From positions 62,001-126,000 of the forward strand of contig NZ_JAKFGB010000005.1 in the NCBI RefSeq assembly GCF_022267515.1: a stretch of 64,000 nt of DNA, given 5' to 3'. The notes under the pieces were generated by a model that saw only the letters and a program-made list of their open reading frames with translations, made no database searches and was not told the origin of the DNA. The DNA comes from Rubinisphaera margarita (GTDB lineage Bacteria; Planctomycetota; Planctomycetia; Planctomycetales; Planctomycetaceae). Within the stretch, counting starts at the first letter, position 1, and each line of letters starts with the position of its first letter. Of the stretch, positions 15,666 to 24,531 are shown piece after piece. Position numbers and translations under genes: made by a program.

Positions 15666-18600
15666 ATGGTGGTGTCTCTGCCACTTGACGAGTTTCTTGC
15701 AGCGCTCGATCACCCGCAATTGCTGGTGTGGATCGCGGACGCTGCGTCTGGCGAACTTGTCCAGGCGAACCGGACGGCACTCGATGTCTGGGGAGTGTCG
15801 CTGGGCAAACTGCAGGAACATTCTCTCTGGTGGGAACTGCTGATTCCTCAGGATGATCGTCCGATGTTTCGCCAGCATTATCAGGCGGCTGACGGAGAAG
15901 TGCATGGGACTCACCTGCAACTTGAGAACGGTCGCAGTCTTCAGCTGAATCAACAGATCAAGAAGATCGAGCTGGGCGAGAAGACCTATGTGGTCGGCAC
16001 CGCATCCATCGTCGAAACAACGAGCGATTCCGAAACAATCGAGGACTCAGGCTTTCGCTCCGTCTTCGAACAGTTGCCCGTCTGCCTGCTGTTGAAGGAT
16101 GCGGAAGGACGCCGGACCTACGCGAACGGTCAGTATCTCGCGATGCGGCAACTCGCTCTTGAGGAACTCATCGGCAAGACCGATCGAGATCTGTTCCGGC
16201 CGGAAATCGCTGAGAATTACGAGCGGGACGATCGGCACGTCCTCCAGACCGGAGAGGTTCTCAAGCATTGCGAGAAGGTGACCTATCCTGATGGTCGTGA
16301 AGGCTGGATCGAAACGATCAAAGCGCCAATTCTCGATGGCCGCGGCAATCCGAACGGGGTCCAGGTTCTCTTCTGGGATGTCACCGAACGTCGCAGGATT
16401 GAAGAAGCGTTCGCGCAGGAAAACTCCCTGATGCAGTCGCTGCTGACAAATATTCCCGACTCGATTTACTTCAAGGATCGAGAGAGTCGCTTTCTGCGAA
16501 TCAACAAGAGCATGGCCGAGAAGTTTGGCCTCTCGTCTGCCGAGGAAGCCGTCGGATTGAGCGACAGCGATTTCTTCACGGCCGAACACGCCGGGGAGGC
16601 CCGGCAGGATGAACAGAGAATCCTTGAAACGGGCAAGCCGCTCGTGGCGCACGTGGAACGGGAAACCTGGGCCGATCGCCCCGATACGTGGTGTTCCACA
16701 ACGAAGATGCCCCTGAGGAATGCGAAAGGAGAAGTCGTCGGAACGTTTGGGATTTCTCGCGACATTACCGATCTCGTTCTGGCGGAACATGCGCTGGAGC
16801 GGGAGCGCGATCTGATGCGGACGTTGATGGACGGTCTGCCCGATGTCATTTTCTTCAAGGATCGTCAGGGACGATTCACGAAAGGAAATCAGTCTCTCGC
16901 GCGATACTTCGGGATCGATCATCCCGATGAACTGATCGGCAAGACCGACTACGATTTCTCTCCGCCCGAGCTCGCCGCCAGCTTCCAGGAAGACGACCAG
17001 CGGGTGATGCGGAGCGGCGACAAGCTGATTGCCCGGGAGGAAGTGAACGAGGACAGCGACGGTAATGTCACGTACTTCCTCACCACCAAGGTGCCGATTC
17101 GGAATCCCGAAGGGGAAGTCATCGGTCTGGTCGGGATCGGACGGGATATTACCGGTCTGAAGAAGGCGCAGCTGGAGCTGACCAAAGCTCGCGATATCGC
17201 CGACGCCGCGAACCGGGCCAAGAGCGATTTCCTCGCCAACATGAGTCACGAGATCCGAACACCGATGAACGCCGTGATCGGCATGACCGAGTTGTTGCAG
17301 GATACCAAGCTGGACGATTCCCAGCGGGAGTATCTGCGGATGGTTCGCGAGTCCGGCGAAGTCCTCCTCGAACTCATTAACGACATTCTCGACTTCTCCA
17401 AAATCGAAGCAGGCAAGTTCACGCTGGATTGCATTCCCTTCGATCTGCACGAAACGCTTGGCGACACGATGAAGTCAATCGCCGTGAGAGCGCATCGAAA
17501 AAAGCTTGAGCTGGCATTCCACATCTCTCCGGATGTTCCTCGCGGCATCATTGGCGATCCGGCTCGCCTGCGGCAGATTCTGGTCAATCTCGTGGGGAAC
17601 GCGATCAAGTTCACCGAGAAGGGCGAAGTGCTTGTCGACGTCACGGCGGAAGAGCAGGGGGCGACGACGAGAGTCAACTTCTGTGTTCGTGATACCGGGA
17701 TCGGCATTCCGGAGAATAAGCAGAAGTATATCTTCGAAGCCTTCGAACAGGTCGACGCATCGACGACGCGTCGTTTCGGAGGCACCGGTCTGGGGCTGGC
17801 CATTACATCACGGCTTGTGGCGCTGATGGGCGGAGAGATTGATCTTCGCAGTGAGCCCGGCAGCGGGAGCACGTTTACATTCTCCGTCGATTTCGAGCTG
17901 GCCGGCGAATTCGAGAGCCGGGGCATGCGGGCAACTCCGGAACGACTGATCGGCATGCCCGTGCTGATTGTCGATGACAATGCGACGAACCGGCGGATCG
18001 TCGAGGAAATGCTCCGCGTCCGCGGGATGCAGCCGCACGTCGTCTCGAGTGCTGCCGAAGCCTACTGGGCGATTAAGGATGGGCCGAAGTACGGTCAGGA
18101 ATTCCCGTTGATTCTGACCGATGTCAACATGCCGGACGTCGACGGGTTCACGCTGATTGACCGGATTCGAGAAACAAAAGACATCACTCAGCCCATCATT
18201 ATGGTTCTCACATCCGGAGACCGGCCAGGCGACTTTGCCCGCTGTGCGGAGCTCGGTGTATCGGCTCATTTGATGAAACCGGTCAAGCAGTCCGAATTGC
18301 TCGATGCCATCGGACAGGCACTGGGAATCACGCATCTGCTCGAACAGCCGGTTCCGCTGGAACAGAACAATAACCGGATGCCGTCGCTGAGAATCCTTGT
18401 GGCCGAAGATGCCTACGCCAATCAGGTGCTGGCTCGCGGACTGCTGGAGAAGTGGTCACACACAGTGACGATCGCATCCAATGGCAGGCAGGCACTTGAA
18501 GAGCTCGGAAAAGCTCCCTACGACCTCATCCTCATGGATGTGCAAATGCCGGAAATGGATGGTATCGAAGCAACCGCCCAGATTCGCAGCTGTCAGGCGG

Positions 18601-19169
18601 CCGGTCAATTCTCGCATTTGCCACGGAATCCGATTCCCATCGTGGCCATGACGGCTCACGCGATCAAAGGGGATCGGGAACGCTGTCTGGCGGGGGGAAT
18701 GGACGGATATGTGTCCAAGCCCATTCGCACGGCCGAATTGCGCGAGGCCATTTTTCAGTGTTTTCCCGCACAGGAGCTGCTCGAAACCGGGTCGGATTCT
18801 GAGGATCCTACCCCGGAGATTTCCGGTTTTCAGCAGTTCTCTCTCGAAGAGGCCCTCAAGACCGTCGACGGGGATGAAGACCTGCTTAAGCTGATTATCA
18901 AGGCTTTTCTTGAAGAATGCCCGCAGCACCAGCGAGATCTGGCGGAGTCGCTCTCGACCGGCGACGCCGAGACGACCAGACGGCTGACGCATCTTATCAA
19001 AGGCGTCTGCAGCAGCCTGGGAGCGGAGACGGCCCGCGAAATCGCCAGTGAAATGGAACAGCGATGTATCGGTGGACAGGCCGAAACCTGTTGCGAAATG
19101 CTTGCTCGACTTAACGGAGCTCTGGAAGATCTGCGGGCTGAGTTAGAGGCTTATCTTGAATTGCATTAG
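15666..19169 (+). CDS. Hybrid sensor histidine kinase, 4 PAS + HisKA + HATPase + 2 REC + HPt
   Basis: This 1167-residue cytoplasmic hybrid kinase shows no membrane segments. Four PAS repeats lie at about 10-120, 130-250, 255-380 and 385-505; each of the last three carries an F-KD or LKD-type core and a PAC end. The dimerisation box SHEIRTP has His528. The ATPase domain has N box LVNLVGNAIKFTEKG, DTGIGI and FGGTGLGLAI. Receiver 1 has D819 (LILTDVNMPDVDG), receiver 2 has D958 (LILMDVQMPEMDG), and a C-terminal HPt has H1109 (THLIKG). So a full His-Asp-His relay is present in one chain, probably passing phosphate to a separate receiver. The two receiver-HATPase fusions on either side are the likely outputs. 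The ATG at 15666 has only a weak GGGG upstream. The 279-bp divergent gap shows no clear promoter. Confidence 0.93.
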   Translation: MVVSLPLDEFLAALDHPQLLVWIADAASGELVQANRTALDVWGVSLGKLQEHSLWWELLIPQDDRPMFRQHYQAADGEVHGTHLQLENGRSLQLNQQIKKIELGEKTYVVGTASIVETTSDSETIEDSGFRSVFEQLPVCLLLKDAEGRRTYANGQYLAMRQLALEELIGKTDRDLFRPEIAENYERDDRHVLQTGEVLKHCEKVTYPDGREGWIETIKAPILDGRGNPNGVQVLFWDVTERRRIEEAFAQENSLMQSLLTNIPDSIYFKDRESRFLRINKSMAEKFGLSSAEEAVGLSDSDFFTAEHAGEARQDEQRILETGKPLVAHVERETWADRPDTWCSTTKMPLRNAKGEVVGTFGISRDITDLVLAEHALERERDLMRTLMDGLPDVIFFKDRQGRFTKGNQSLARYFGIDHPDELIGKTDYDFSPPELAASFQEDDQRVMRSGDKLIAREEVNEDSDGNVTYFLTTKVPIRNPEGEVIGLVGIGRDITGLKKAQLELTKARDIADAANRAKSDFLANMSHEIRTPMNAVIGMTELLQDTKLDDSQREYLRMVRESGEVLLELINDILDFSKIEAGKFTLDCIPFDLHETLGDTMKSIAVRAHRKKLELAFHISPDVPRGIIGDPARLRQILVNLVGNAIKFTEKGEVLVDVTAEEQGATTRVNFCVRDTGIGIPENKQKYIFEAFEQVDASTTRRFGGTGLGLAITSRLVALMGGEIDLRSEPGSGSTFTFSVDFELAGEFESRGMRATPERLIGMPVLIVDDNATNRRIVEEMLRVRGMQPHVVSSAAEAYWAIKDGPKYGQEFPLILTDVNMPDVDGFTLIDRIRETKDITQPIIMVLTSGDRPGDFARCAELGVSAHLMKPVKQSELLDAIGQALGITHLLEQPVPLEQNNNRMPSLRILVAEDAYANQVLARGLLEKWSHTVTIASNGRQALEELGKAPYDLILMDVQMPEMDGIEATAQIRSCQAAGQFSHLPRNPIPIVAMTAHAIKGDRERCLAGGMDGYVSKPIRTAELREAIFQCFPAQELLETGSDSEDPTPEISGFQQFSLEEALKTVDGDEDLLKLIIKAFLEECPQHQRDLAESLSTGDAETTRRLTHLIKGVCSSLGAETAREIASEMEQRCIGGQAETCCEMLARLNGALEDLRAELEAYLELH

Positions 19170-19384
19170 ATCGTGCCGAAGAATATTCAGTGAATTGGAG
19201 CAGTTTCCCTTAAGGTCCAGCCGTTCCATCTGCGTAGAATGCAGCGATTCAGGCGAGATTCGCTTCGACGTGGACACACGGTAGAACGCTCCGATCTGAG
19301 GGCGGTTCGAGTCCGGAATTTCCAGGCTCTCCCGCAAGGCAAAGTTTGAAGGTTCATTACGGCATCGTCGCAGCCGCGACGTTG

Positions 19385-20251
19385 ATGAAGACGATAATGT
19401 ACGGCGAATTGATTCCTGTTGCCGGCGGCAAGCCAGTCATTCTGAATCGCGAACTCATCGTGATCGGACGTCATCCCACCTGCAATCTACGCATTGATCG
19501 CGACCGGATCGCAGACTTCCACTGCCAGTTGCTCTGGGACGACGGTTTCTGGTACTTCGAACCGCTTGAGCACGACAAAGTCGGCGTCGACGACCAGATC
19601 ATTCGGCAGAAGACGGTCGTGATGCCTGGAAGTCTCGTCAACGTGGGACGATTCCGGCTGCGACTACAGTATTCTTCTCCGCTGCTGGCGGATCGCGAAG
19701 AGCCTTCGTCCAGTCCCAAACTGGCCGATTACATTCACCCGGCTGACACGGCTGTGTGTGATGCGGGCGCCACGCAGAAGGTGCCGATTTCGTCCGGTGA
19801 AATCGATGTCGACCAGGCTCCGCCCAACGGCAATCTCATTCCCGCTGGCGGCGGCGATCCAATCGAACTCAGAAAGCGATCGATCCTCATCGGACGAAAG
19901 CCAAATTGCGATCTCCAGATCAATAACGGCAAAGTCTCTGGAGAGCACTGCGAACTGACCTGGGAACGGGGGCACTGGCGGATCAAAGACCTGGGCAGCA
20001 CGAACGGAGTGAAGATTAACCACGGTCCGGTCGAGCAGGAATGGGTTTTCCCTGACGACGTGATCTCGATCGGCGTCCTTCGGTATACGATCAGTTACAC
20101 GGCCATCGGCGAGGCTCCTGTGGAACAGAAACAGACCTTCGCGAAGAGCCTGCTTGAAAAAGCCGGCCTGGAAAAGCTGGCGGGGGAGAACGCGCCAAAG
20201 TGGCTCGAAGAAGACGACGAATTCAAACGTGAGCGATATCAACTGGAGTAG
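19385..20251 (+). CDS. Protein with two FHA domains
   Basis: This protein of about 288 residues has FHA 1 at about 5-100 (VILNRELIVIGRHPTCNLRI then ADFHCQLLW) and FHA 2 at about 145-240 (IELRKRSILIGRKPNCDLQI, VSGEHCELTW, IKDLGSTNGVKING-like). FHA 2 has the full GR..S.H..NG set. FHA 1 keeps GR and H but has ADFH in place of the S-x-x-H loop, so it may bind phosphothreonine poorly. A Pro/Asp-rich linker joins them, and a charged tail ends the protein. FHA domains read Ser/Thr phosphorylation; a partner is unknown. Starts at ATG 19385 or 19397 both fit. It lies between the hybrid kinase and a receiver-HATPase gene in the same direction. Confidence 0.85.
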   Translation: MKTIMYGELIPVAGGKPVILNRELIVIGRHPTCNLRIDRDRIADFHCQLLWDDGFWYFEPLEHDKVGVDDQIIRQKTVVMPGSLVNVGRFRLRLQYSSPLLADREEPSSSPKLADYIHPADTAVCDAGATQKVPISSGEIDVDQAPPNGNLIPAGGGDPIELRKRSILIGRKPNCDLQINNGKVSGEHCELTWERGHWRIKDLGSTNGVKINHGPVEQEWVFPDDVISIGVLRYTISYTAIGEAPVEQKQTFAKSLLEKAGLEKLAGENAPKWLEEDDEFKRERYQLE

Positions 20252-20312
20252 AACGCTGCGCATTTTCTGAAGGAGCGGCCGACTCTGACCTTGTGTGCTT
20301 GAGGGAAAAGTG

Positions 20313-21236
20313 ATGGCGAAGATTCTCGTTGTAGACGATTCCAAGGCCGACAGAACACTCGTGGAAGGTCTGCTCACGCGGACGGGTGCGCACGAGGTGA
20401 TCCAGGCGGGCAATGGGGTGGAAGCTCTCTCCCGTATGCAGTCCGCGTTTCCGGATCTCGTCCTGACCGACCTGCACATGCCTCAGATGACCGGCATCGA
20501 ACTGGTGCGGGCGCTTCGGTTCGATCATCCCGAAATTCCCGTCATTCTGATGACCGGCCAGGGAAGTGAAGAAGTCGCGGCCGAGTCCCTCAAAGCCGGT
20601 GCGGCCAGCTACATTCCCAAGCGGAGAATGTCAGAACATCTCCTCGAAATCGTGCAGCAGGTTCTCTGTACCGCACAGGGGCAGCAGTCCCGCGCTCATC
20701 TGATGCACTACATGGATGGAACGAAGACCCGGTTCCGCATTCCGAACGATCTGCGGGTGATTCGTCTCGCGGTCGACCTGTCTCTGAACATGTTGAGAAG
20801 CATGCGGCTGGCGGACGAAACCGAGCGGCTGCGTGTCGGCATCGGGCTCCGGGAAGCTCTGGAGAATGCCTGTTTCCGGGGGAATCTCGAAATGGATCAA
20901 ACCGGTGGCAACAGCGGCACCCGGGAGGTCCTGATCAGTGAACGCCGTCATCAACGACCGTTCTGCGACCGGTGGATTAACTTCGAAATCCAGATCGATC
21001 GACAGTCGGCCCGATTCATCATCTCGGACGAAGGACCTGGCTTCGACGTCCAGCAGATGATGACCAACGCGGACGAGTCGATCGATCCCCGTTATCGCGG
21101 CCTCGTGCTCATGCATTCGGTCATGGATCATGTCGAATTCAATGAGACCGGAAATCAGGTCACGCTGATCAAGCACTGTGCTTCAACCGACGAAGAGATG
21201 ATCTACAGCGAAGACCCGGAGCCGGCCGGGACGTAA
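20313..21236 (+). CDS. Response-regulator receiver fused to RsbW-like HATPase (second copy)
   Basis: This 307-residue protein is a paralogue of the one at 14487-15386. The receiver has D8-D9, acceptor D53 (VLTDLHMPQMTG), a VLMTGQGSEEVAAESLKAGA helix and IPKRR. The HATPase part has N-box REALENACFRGNLE (the first copy has HG where this has RG) and G-box ISDEGPGFD, then RGLVLMHSVMDHVEFNETGNQVTLIK. No STAS gene is next to it, so its partner may be the distant STAS protein or another elsewhere. The ATG at 20313 follows GAGGGA at a good distance. It probably shares a transcript with the FHA gene 61 bp upstream. Confidence 0.87.
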   Translation: MAKILVVDDSKADRTLVEGLLTRTGAHEVIQAGNGVEALSRMQSAFPDLVLTDLHMPQMTGIELVRALRFDHPEIPVILMTGQGSEEVAAESLKAGAASYIPKRRMSEHLLEIVQQVLCTAQGQQSRAHLMHYMDGTKTRFRIPNDLRVIRLAVDLSLNMLRSMRLADETERLRVGIGLREALENACFRGNLEMDQTGGNSGTREVLISERRHQRPFCDRWINFEIQIDRQSARFIISDEGPGFDVQQMMTNADESIDPRYRGLVLMHSVMDHVEFNETGNQVTLIKHCASTDEEMIYSEDPEPAGT

Positions 21237-21245
21237 ACCGTTCGG

Positions 21246-22598
21246 TCAGTTGTTATCGGGCGTATTCATTCGATCGAGAACGGCCTGAAACTCGTCGCGC
21301 AGGCGGCTGGTCTCCACAGATCGACGCAACGGAAGCTGTTCGAGCGGATCGAGCCGGATATCGTACAGCCGGCCGTCGTCGTAAAGTTTGTAATGCCCGT
21401 CGTGCACCGACTGCGACCGGACAAACTTCTCTTTGTCCCAGCCCGGTGCCGGATCGAAATGACAGAATGTCCACTTCCGTGGAGTGTGCTTCTGTCCCAG
21501 CAGGAGTGGGTAGAAGCTGCGGCCATCCAGCTGCTGAGTGGGCTCGATCGGCTTCCCTGCAGCTGCGAGGAAAGTCGGCAGAAAGTCGGTGGAATCGACG
21601 AGAGTATCGCTGATTCCCGGCTCGATGGTGCCCGTCCAGCGTACGATCAACGGGACCTGCGTGCCGGCTCGGGTCATATCCCCTTTGCCGCCGGCGACGG
21701 TGCCAAAACTTGTGTCGGAAATGATCCGTTTGTCCGTCCCGTTGTCGCTGTAGTAGATAATCAGCGTTTCTTCCCCCAGGCCGGCGGCCTCAATGTGATC
21801 GACCAGTCGACCGACGACTTCGTCCATGTAGGAGACCATGTCGGGAAAGTACTTGTTGTCTCCGCCAGTCGTTCCGAGCGGGGGATGCATCTCACTTTCG
21901 ATGCCCCATTCTTCGCTCCGCGGTGTCGGCACGAACGGCCAGTGAGGCAGACACATGGCGTAGTAGACGAAAAAGGGTTGGTCGCCGTCGGCTTCCCGGT
22001 CGATGAAATCTGAGATGAAGTCGACCCACAGGTCTTCGCCGTATTTCCCCTGCGTGTCTTTTCGGATCTTGCCATTTTCGTAAATGGTCGGGTCGGCGTA
22101 ACGATGCCCTTTGTCTTCGGTATGTCCGGCATGCCATACGCTGTATTCGTCGAAGCCGGCGTCTTCGATTCTCATGCCGGTGCCGCGTCGCTGGTCCGCT
22201 CCCGGGTAATCGGGCGGGTCATAACTGTGGAGTTGCCACTTCCCGGCCATGCACGTTCGGTAACCAGCGGCCTGAAGTTCGTGACCGAACGTGCGGGCAT
22301 TGGGATCCATGCAGCCGAAGTAGAGCCAGTTGCGATTGTTGTAGAGCCCGGTCATCAGCTGAATCCGGGTGTTCGTGCACAGTGGTTGAGCATATGCCTG
22401 GGTGAACCGCCTACCTTCGGCGGCCAGTTGATCCAGCCGTGGAGTGCGGTAGCTCGTGCCGCCGTAGCAGTTCAATCCTTCGACACCCAGATCGTCGGCC
22501 AGAATCAGGACGATATTGGGCGGACGTTTTCCAGCCGCCTCAGAAGAAGTGACCAGGCAAACAGCAAACAGGCAGAGGATTAGCAGTTGAAGACGCAT
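21246..22598 (-). CDS. Secreted type I sulfatase with CTNTR active-site motif
   Basis: This 450-residue protein has a signal peptide (RLQLLILCLFAVCLVTSSEA). The sulfatase/alkaline-phosphatase fold shows in PNIVLILADDLGVEG, GKWQLHSYDPPDY, YYSDNGTDK and GKGDMTRAGTQVPLIVRWTG. The Cys to be converted to formylglycine is C74 in PLCTNTRIQLMTG. The motif is CxNxR rather than CxPxR, which formylglycine-generating enzymes usually need; the C and R78 are kept. Substrate is unknown, with sulfated marine polysaccharides typical for planctomycete sulfatases. The ATG at 22598 is chosen at the signal peptide. It is convergent with the receiver-HATPase gene, only 9 bp away. Confidence 0.88.
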   Translation of the reverse strand: MRLQLLILCLFAVCLVTSSEAAGKRPPNIVLILADDLGVEGLNCYGGTSYRTPRLDQLAAEGRRFTQAYAQPLCTNTRIQLMTGLYNNRNWLYFGCMDPNARTFGHELQAAGYRTCMAGKWQLHSYDPPDYPGADQRRGTGMRIEDAGFDEYSVWHAGHTEDKGHRYADPTIYENGKIRKDTQGKYGEDLWVDFISDFIDREADGDQPFFVYYAMCLPHWPFVPTPRSEEWGIESEMHPPLGTTGGDNKYFPDMVSYMDEVVGRLVDHIEAAGLGEETLIIYYSDNGTDKRIISDTSFGTVAGGKGDMTRAGTQVPLIVRWTGTIEPGISDTLVDSTDFLPTFLAAAGKPIEPTQQLDGRSFYPLLLGQKHTPRKWTFCHFDPAPGWDKEKFVRSQSVHDGHYKLYDDGRLYDIRLDPLEQLPLRRSVETSRLRDEFQAVLDRMNTPDNN

Positions 22599-22973
22599 AT
22601 CGATTCCCAAGCTGGAGCACGTAAACGGCGGTCTCATTCTGTCCGTTGCCGAGGAGCGGGTCAAATCCGACCCGAAAAGCACCCAGTCCGTCGTGTCGAG
22701 CAATCTGCTCGACCGAGTAGCGACGTATGAGCGATAAAAGGCCTGCAAATGACCAACTTACTTCGCTGAAGCCCGCTACTCTTACGGAATCTGTTCTAGC
22801 CGGGATTCCTGGGAAGCGGTTCGAGGGTTTCCGAGCCACGGATGACTTTTTCAGTTGTGACGGTCCCGACCGGGACTATAACACAGAGTCCGTTGTGTCC
22901 TGCATGTCAACCGCCACTCTTCGGCGGTCGCTCGTTTCGCAGGCGAACCCTCCTCAGACGAGTATCAGGAATC
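22599..22973. other. Divergent intergenic region, 375 bp
   Basis: This region lies between the sulfatase and the membrane/redox fusion, which diverge. Besides the promoter-like site at 22855-22882, it holds a small hairpin GGGTC/GACCC (about 22658-22673). No gene-like frame with a plausible start and family match is visible. Confidence 0.5.
22855..22882 (+). promoter_or_regulatory. Candidate promoter with an inverted repeat in its spacer
   Basis: TTGTGA (22855-22860) and TATAAC (22877-22882) are 16 bases apart, 4/6 and 5/6 matches to sigma-70 boxes. The spacer contains GTCCCG-AC-CGGGAC, a perfect inverted repeat where a repressor could sit. It is about 92 bp upstream of the ATG at 22974. Confidence 0.4.
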
Positions 22974-24005
22974 ATGATTTCAGATCTGGAACGTCAGCCC
23001 TCCGAGAAGCAGTCCGACATCCTGACGCCTGAAGGATGGATGAAGTCGGTTCTCGTCGGGGCGGGATTGTACAACGTGATCTGGGGGGCTGCGGTCGTTC
23101 TGTTTCCGGTAACGCTGCTGAACTGGCTCAGCCTCGATCCCATGTTGAACTATCCCGAGTTCTGGCAGGCGATCGGAATGATCGTTGGCGTTTACGGAAT
23201 CGGGTATCTGATTGCCGCCTCGGACCCTTACCGTCACTGGCCGATCATTCTGGTCGGGTTACTGGGGAAAATCTTCGGTCCGATCGGATTCGCCAGCGCA
23301 ATGATCAACGGTCGTCTGCCGTGGTCAGTTGGCTGGACAATCCTGACCAACGATCTGATCTGGGGTATTCCGTTCACGGTGATTCTCTGGCGAGCCGCCC
23401 GAGCCAATCAGGCCGAGTACTCGATGATCCGCATTCGGCCGAAACGCGATCAGTTCGATCCGATGACTCACGTCACGAGTCAGTTTGGACAGACGTTGCT
23501 GGAACTTTCACGGCGACGAAACGTACTGGTGGTGTTCCTCCGCCATTCCGGATGCACTTTCTGTCGACAGACGCTGGCTGATGTCGGACGTCTGCGTGGG
23601 GAAATCGAAGCGGCCGGAACCACGATCGCCCTCGTGCACATGGGGCAGCAGGAGCCGGACGATCTGCTCGAAAAGAACAATCTGAGCGACGTTCACTGCT
23701 TTCGCGATCCGTACTGCAAGCTTTACGAGTCGTTCGGGTTGCGGATCGGCGACTTCACCCAGCTGTTTGGTGCCAAAGTACTCTGGGCCGGAATGCAGGC
23801 CTTCGCGGCGGGGCATCGTATTGGGCGATTGAATGGCAACGGCTTCCGAATGCCAGGCGTCTTCCTGCTTCGCGATGGCCAAGTGCTGAAGAGCTATCGC
23901 CACGCTTCGGTTGCCGATCGGCCGGAGTATCTGTTGCTGGCCAGCGGCGTCGAACAGGACACACCGGGGCACCCCAACTCCTCGACCGCTTCCGCCTCTC
24001 GTTGA
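22974..24005 (+). CDS. Membrane protein fused to SelL-like thioredoxin-fold redox domain
   Basis: This 343-residue protein has an N-terminal part (about 20-145) with four hydrophobic segments: SVLVGAGLYNVIWGAAVVLF, FWQAIGMIVGVYGIGYLI, WPIILVGLLGKIFGPIGFAS and WTILTNDLIWGIPFTVIL. The C-terminal part (about 165-330) is an AhpC/TSA-type thioredoxin fold with VVFLRHSGCTFCRQTLADV; its active-site pair is C194-x-x-C197. In the SelL family this pair can be U-x-x-U; here both are Cys. The redox domain is predicted on one side of the membrane, linked to a small membrane module of unknown role. Peroxide or disulfide reduction is inferred. The ATG at 22974 follows AGGA at 8 bases. Confidence 0.75.
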   Translation: MISDLERQPSEKQSDILTPEGWMKSVLVGAGLYNVIWGAAVVLFPVTLLNWLSLDPMLNYPEFWQAIGMIVGVYGIGYLIAASDPYRHWPIILVGLLGKIFGPIGFASAMINGRLPWSVGWTILTNDLIWGIPFTVILWRAARANQAEYSMIRIRPKRDQFDPMTHVTSQFGQTLLELSRRRNVLVVFLRHSGCTFCRQTLADVGRLRGEIEAAGTTIALVHMGQQEPDDLLEKNNLSDVHCFRDPYCKLYESFGLRIGDFTQLFGAKVLWAGMQAFAAGHRIGRLNGNGFRMPGVFLLRDGQVLKSYRHASVADRPEYLLLASGVEQDTPGHPNSSTASASR

Positions 24006-24055
24006 CCGGAAAAGAAATATTCGCGACTGCTTCGCCTATTCTGGTCGGAACAGTC

Positions 24056-24520
24056 TCAGCGGTTGGCCGTCGCCTCCGTTTCGAAGACCGCTCGATCGCT
24101 GAGCCAGTCTTCGCGGCTGTAATGGATGATCGAGGTATCAGTTTCCTGAATGTCGAGCCGTTCGAGCCGAAAGCCGAGATCGGTGATTTCGGTGAACAGG
24201 ACGTAGGCAAGATTCTCCACGCTGGTCGGTCGCGGCATTACTTTGAGCCGCAGGCATTCGCCCGTCCGTTCCATATGCCCCTGCAGGGTTTCGTAGAGCG
24301 GATCGTTCTCGTGGATCAGCATGGAATGATCGTAGTTGTCCTTGAGCAGTGGCTCGACGAGACGATCGAAGTCGCCGAATAGCGTTGAAATCGCTCCGTC
24401 CCGTTCGACCTCGAAGTGACAGATCACTCCGTAGCGATGCCCGTGAATATTGCTGCATTTGTCGGGCAGCTCTTCGTTACGATGAGCCGCGTAGAACTTG
24501 TAGCTCTTTTGAATAATCAT
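24056..24520 (-). CDS. queD: 6-pyruvoyl-tetrahydropterin synthase / QueD family protein
   Basis: This 154-residue T-fold enzyme shows the zinc-binding histidines and catalytic Cys of QueD: FYAAHRN, then KCSNIHGHRYGV, and later the acidic DFDRL. MPRPTSVENLAYVLF holds the conserved Thr-x-Glu stretch. QueD makes 6-carboxytetrahydropterin from dihydroneopterin triphosphate, the step after FolE in queuosine and deazapurine synthesis. folE is 11 bp upstream on the same strand, so the two form an operon that takes GTP to carboxytetrahydropterin. queE and queC are not in the window. PTPS-III folate variants are an alternative, but those replace the catalytic Cys. Confidence 0.88.
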   Translation of the reverse strand: MIIQKSYKFYAAHRNEELPDKCSNIHGHRYGVICHFEVERDGAISTLFGDFDRLVEPLLKDNYDHSMLIHENDPLYETLQGHMERTGECLRLKVMPRPTSVENLAYVLFTEITDLGFRLERLDIQETDTSIIHYSREDWLSDRAVFETEATANR

Positions 24521-24531
24521 CGGGAAGGTCT

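Noticed and set aside
16047..17450. A 467-codon open frame antisense to the hybrid kinase
   Set aside because: It lies wholly within the PAS and kinase coding region, has no family features, and its periodic pattern follows the PAS repeats of the real gene.
23553..23564. Selenocysteine in the SelL-like domain
   Set aside because: Both active-site codons are TGC and TGT (Cys); there is no in-frame TGA.
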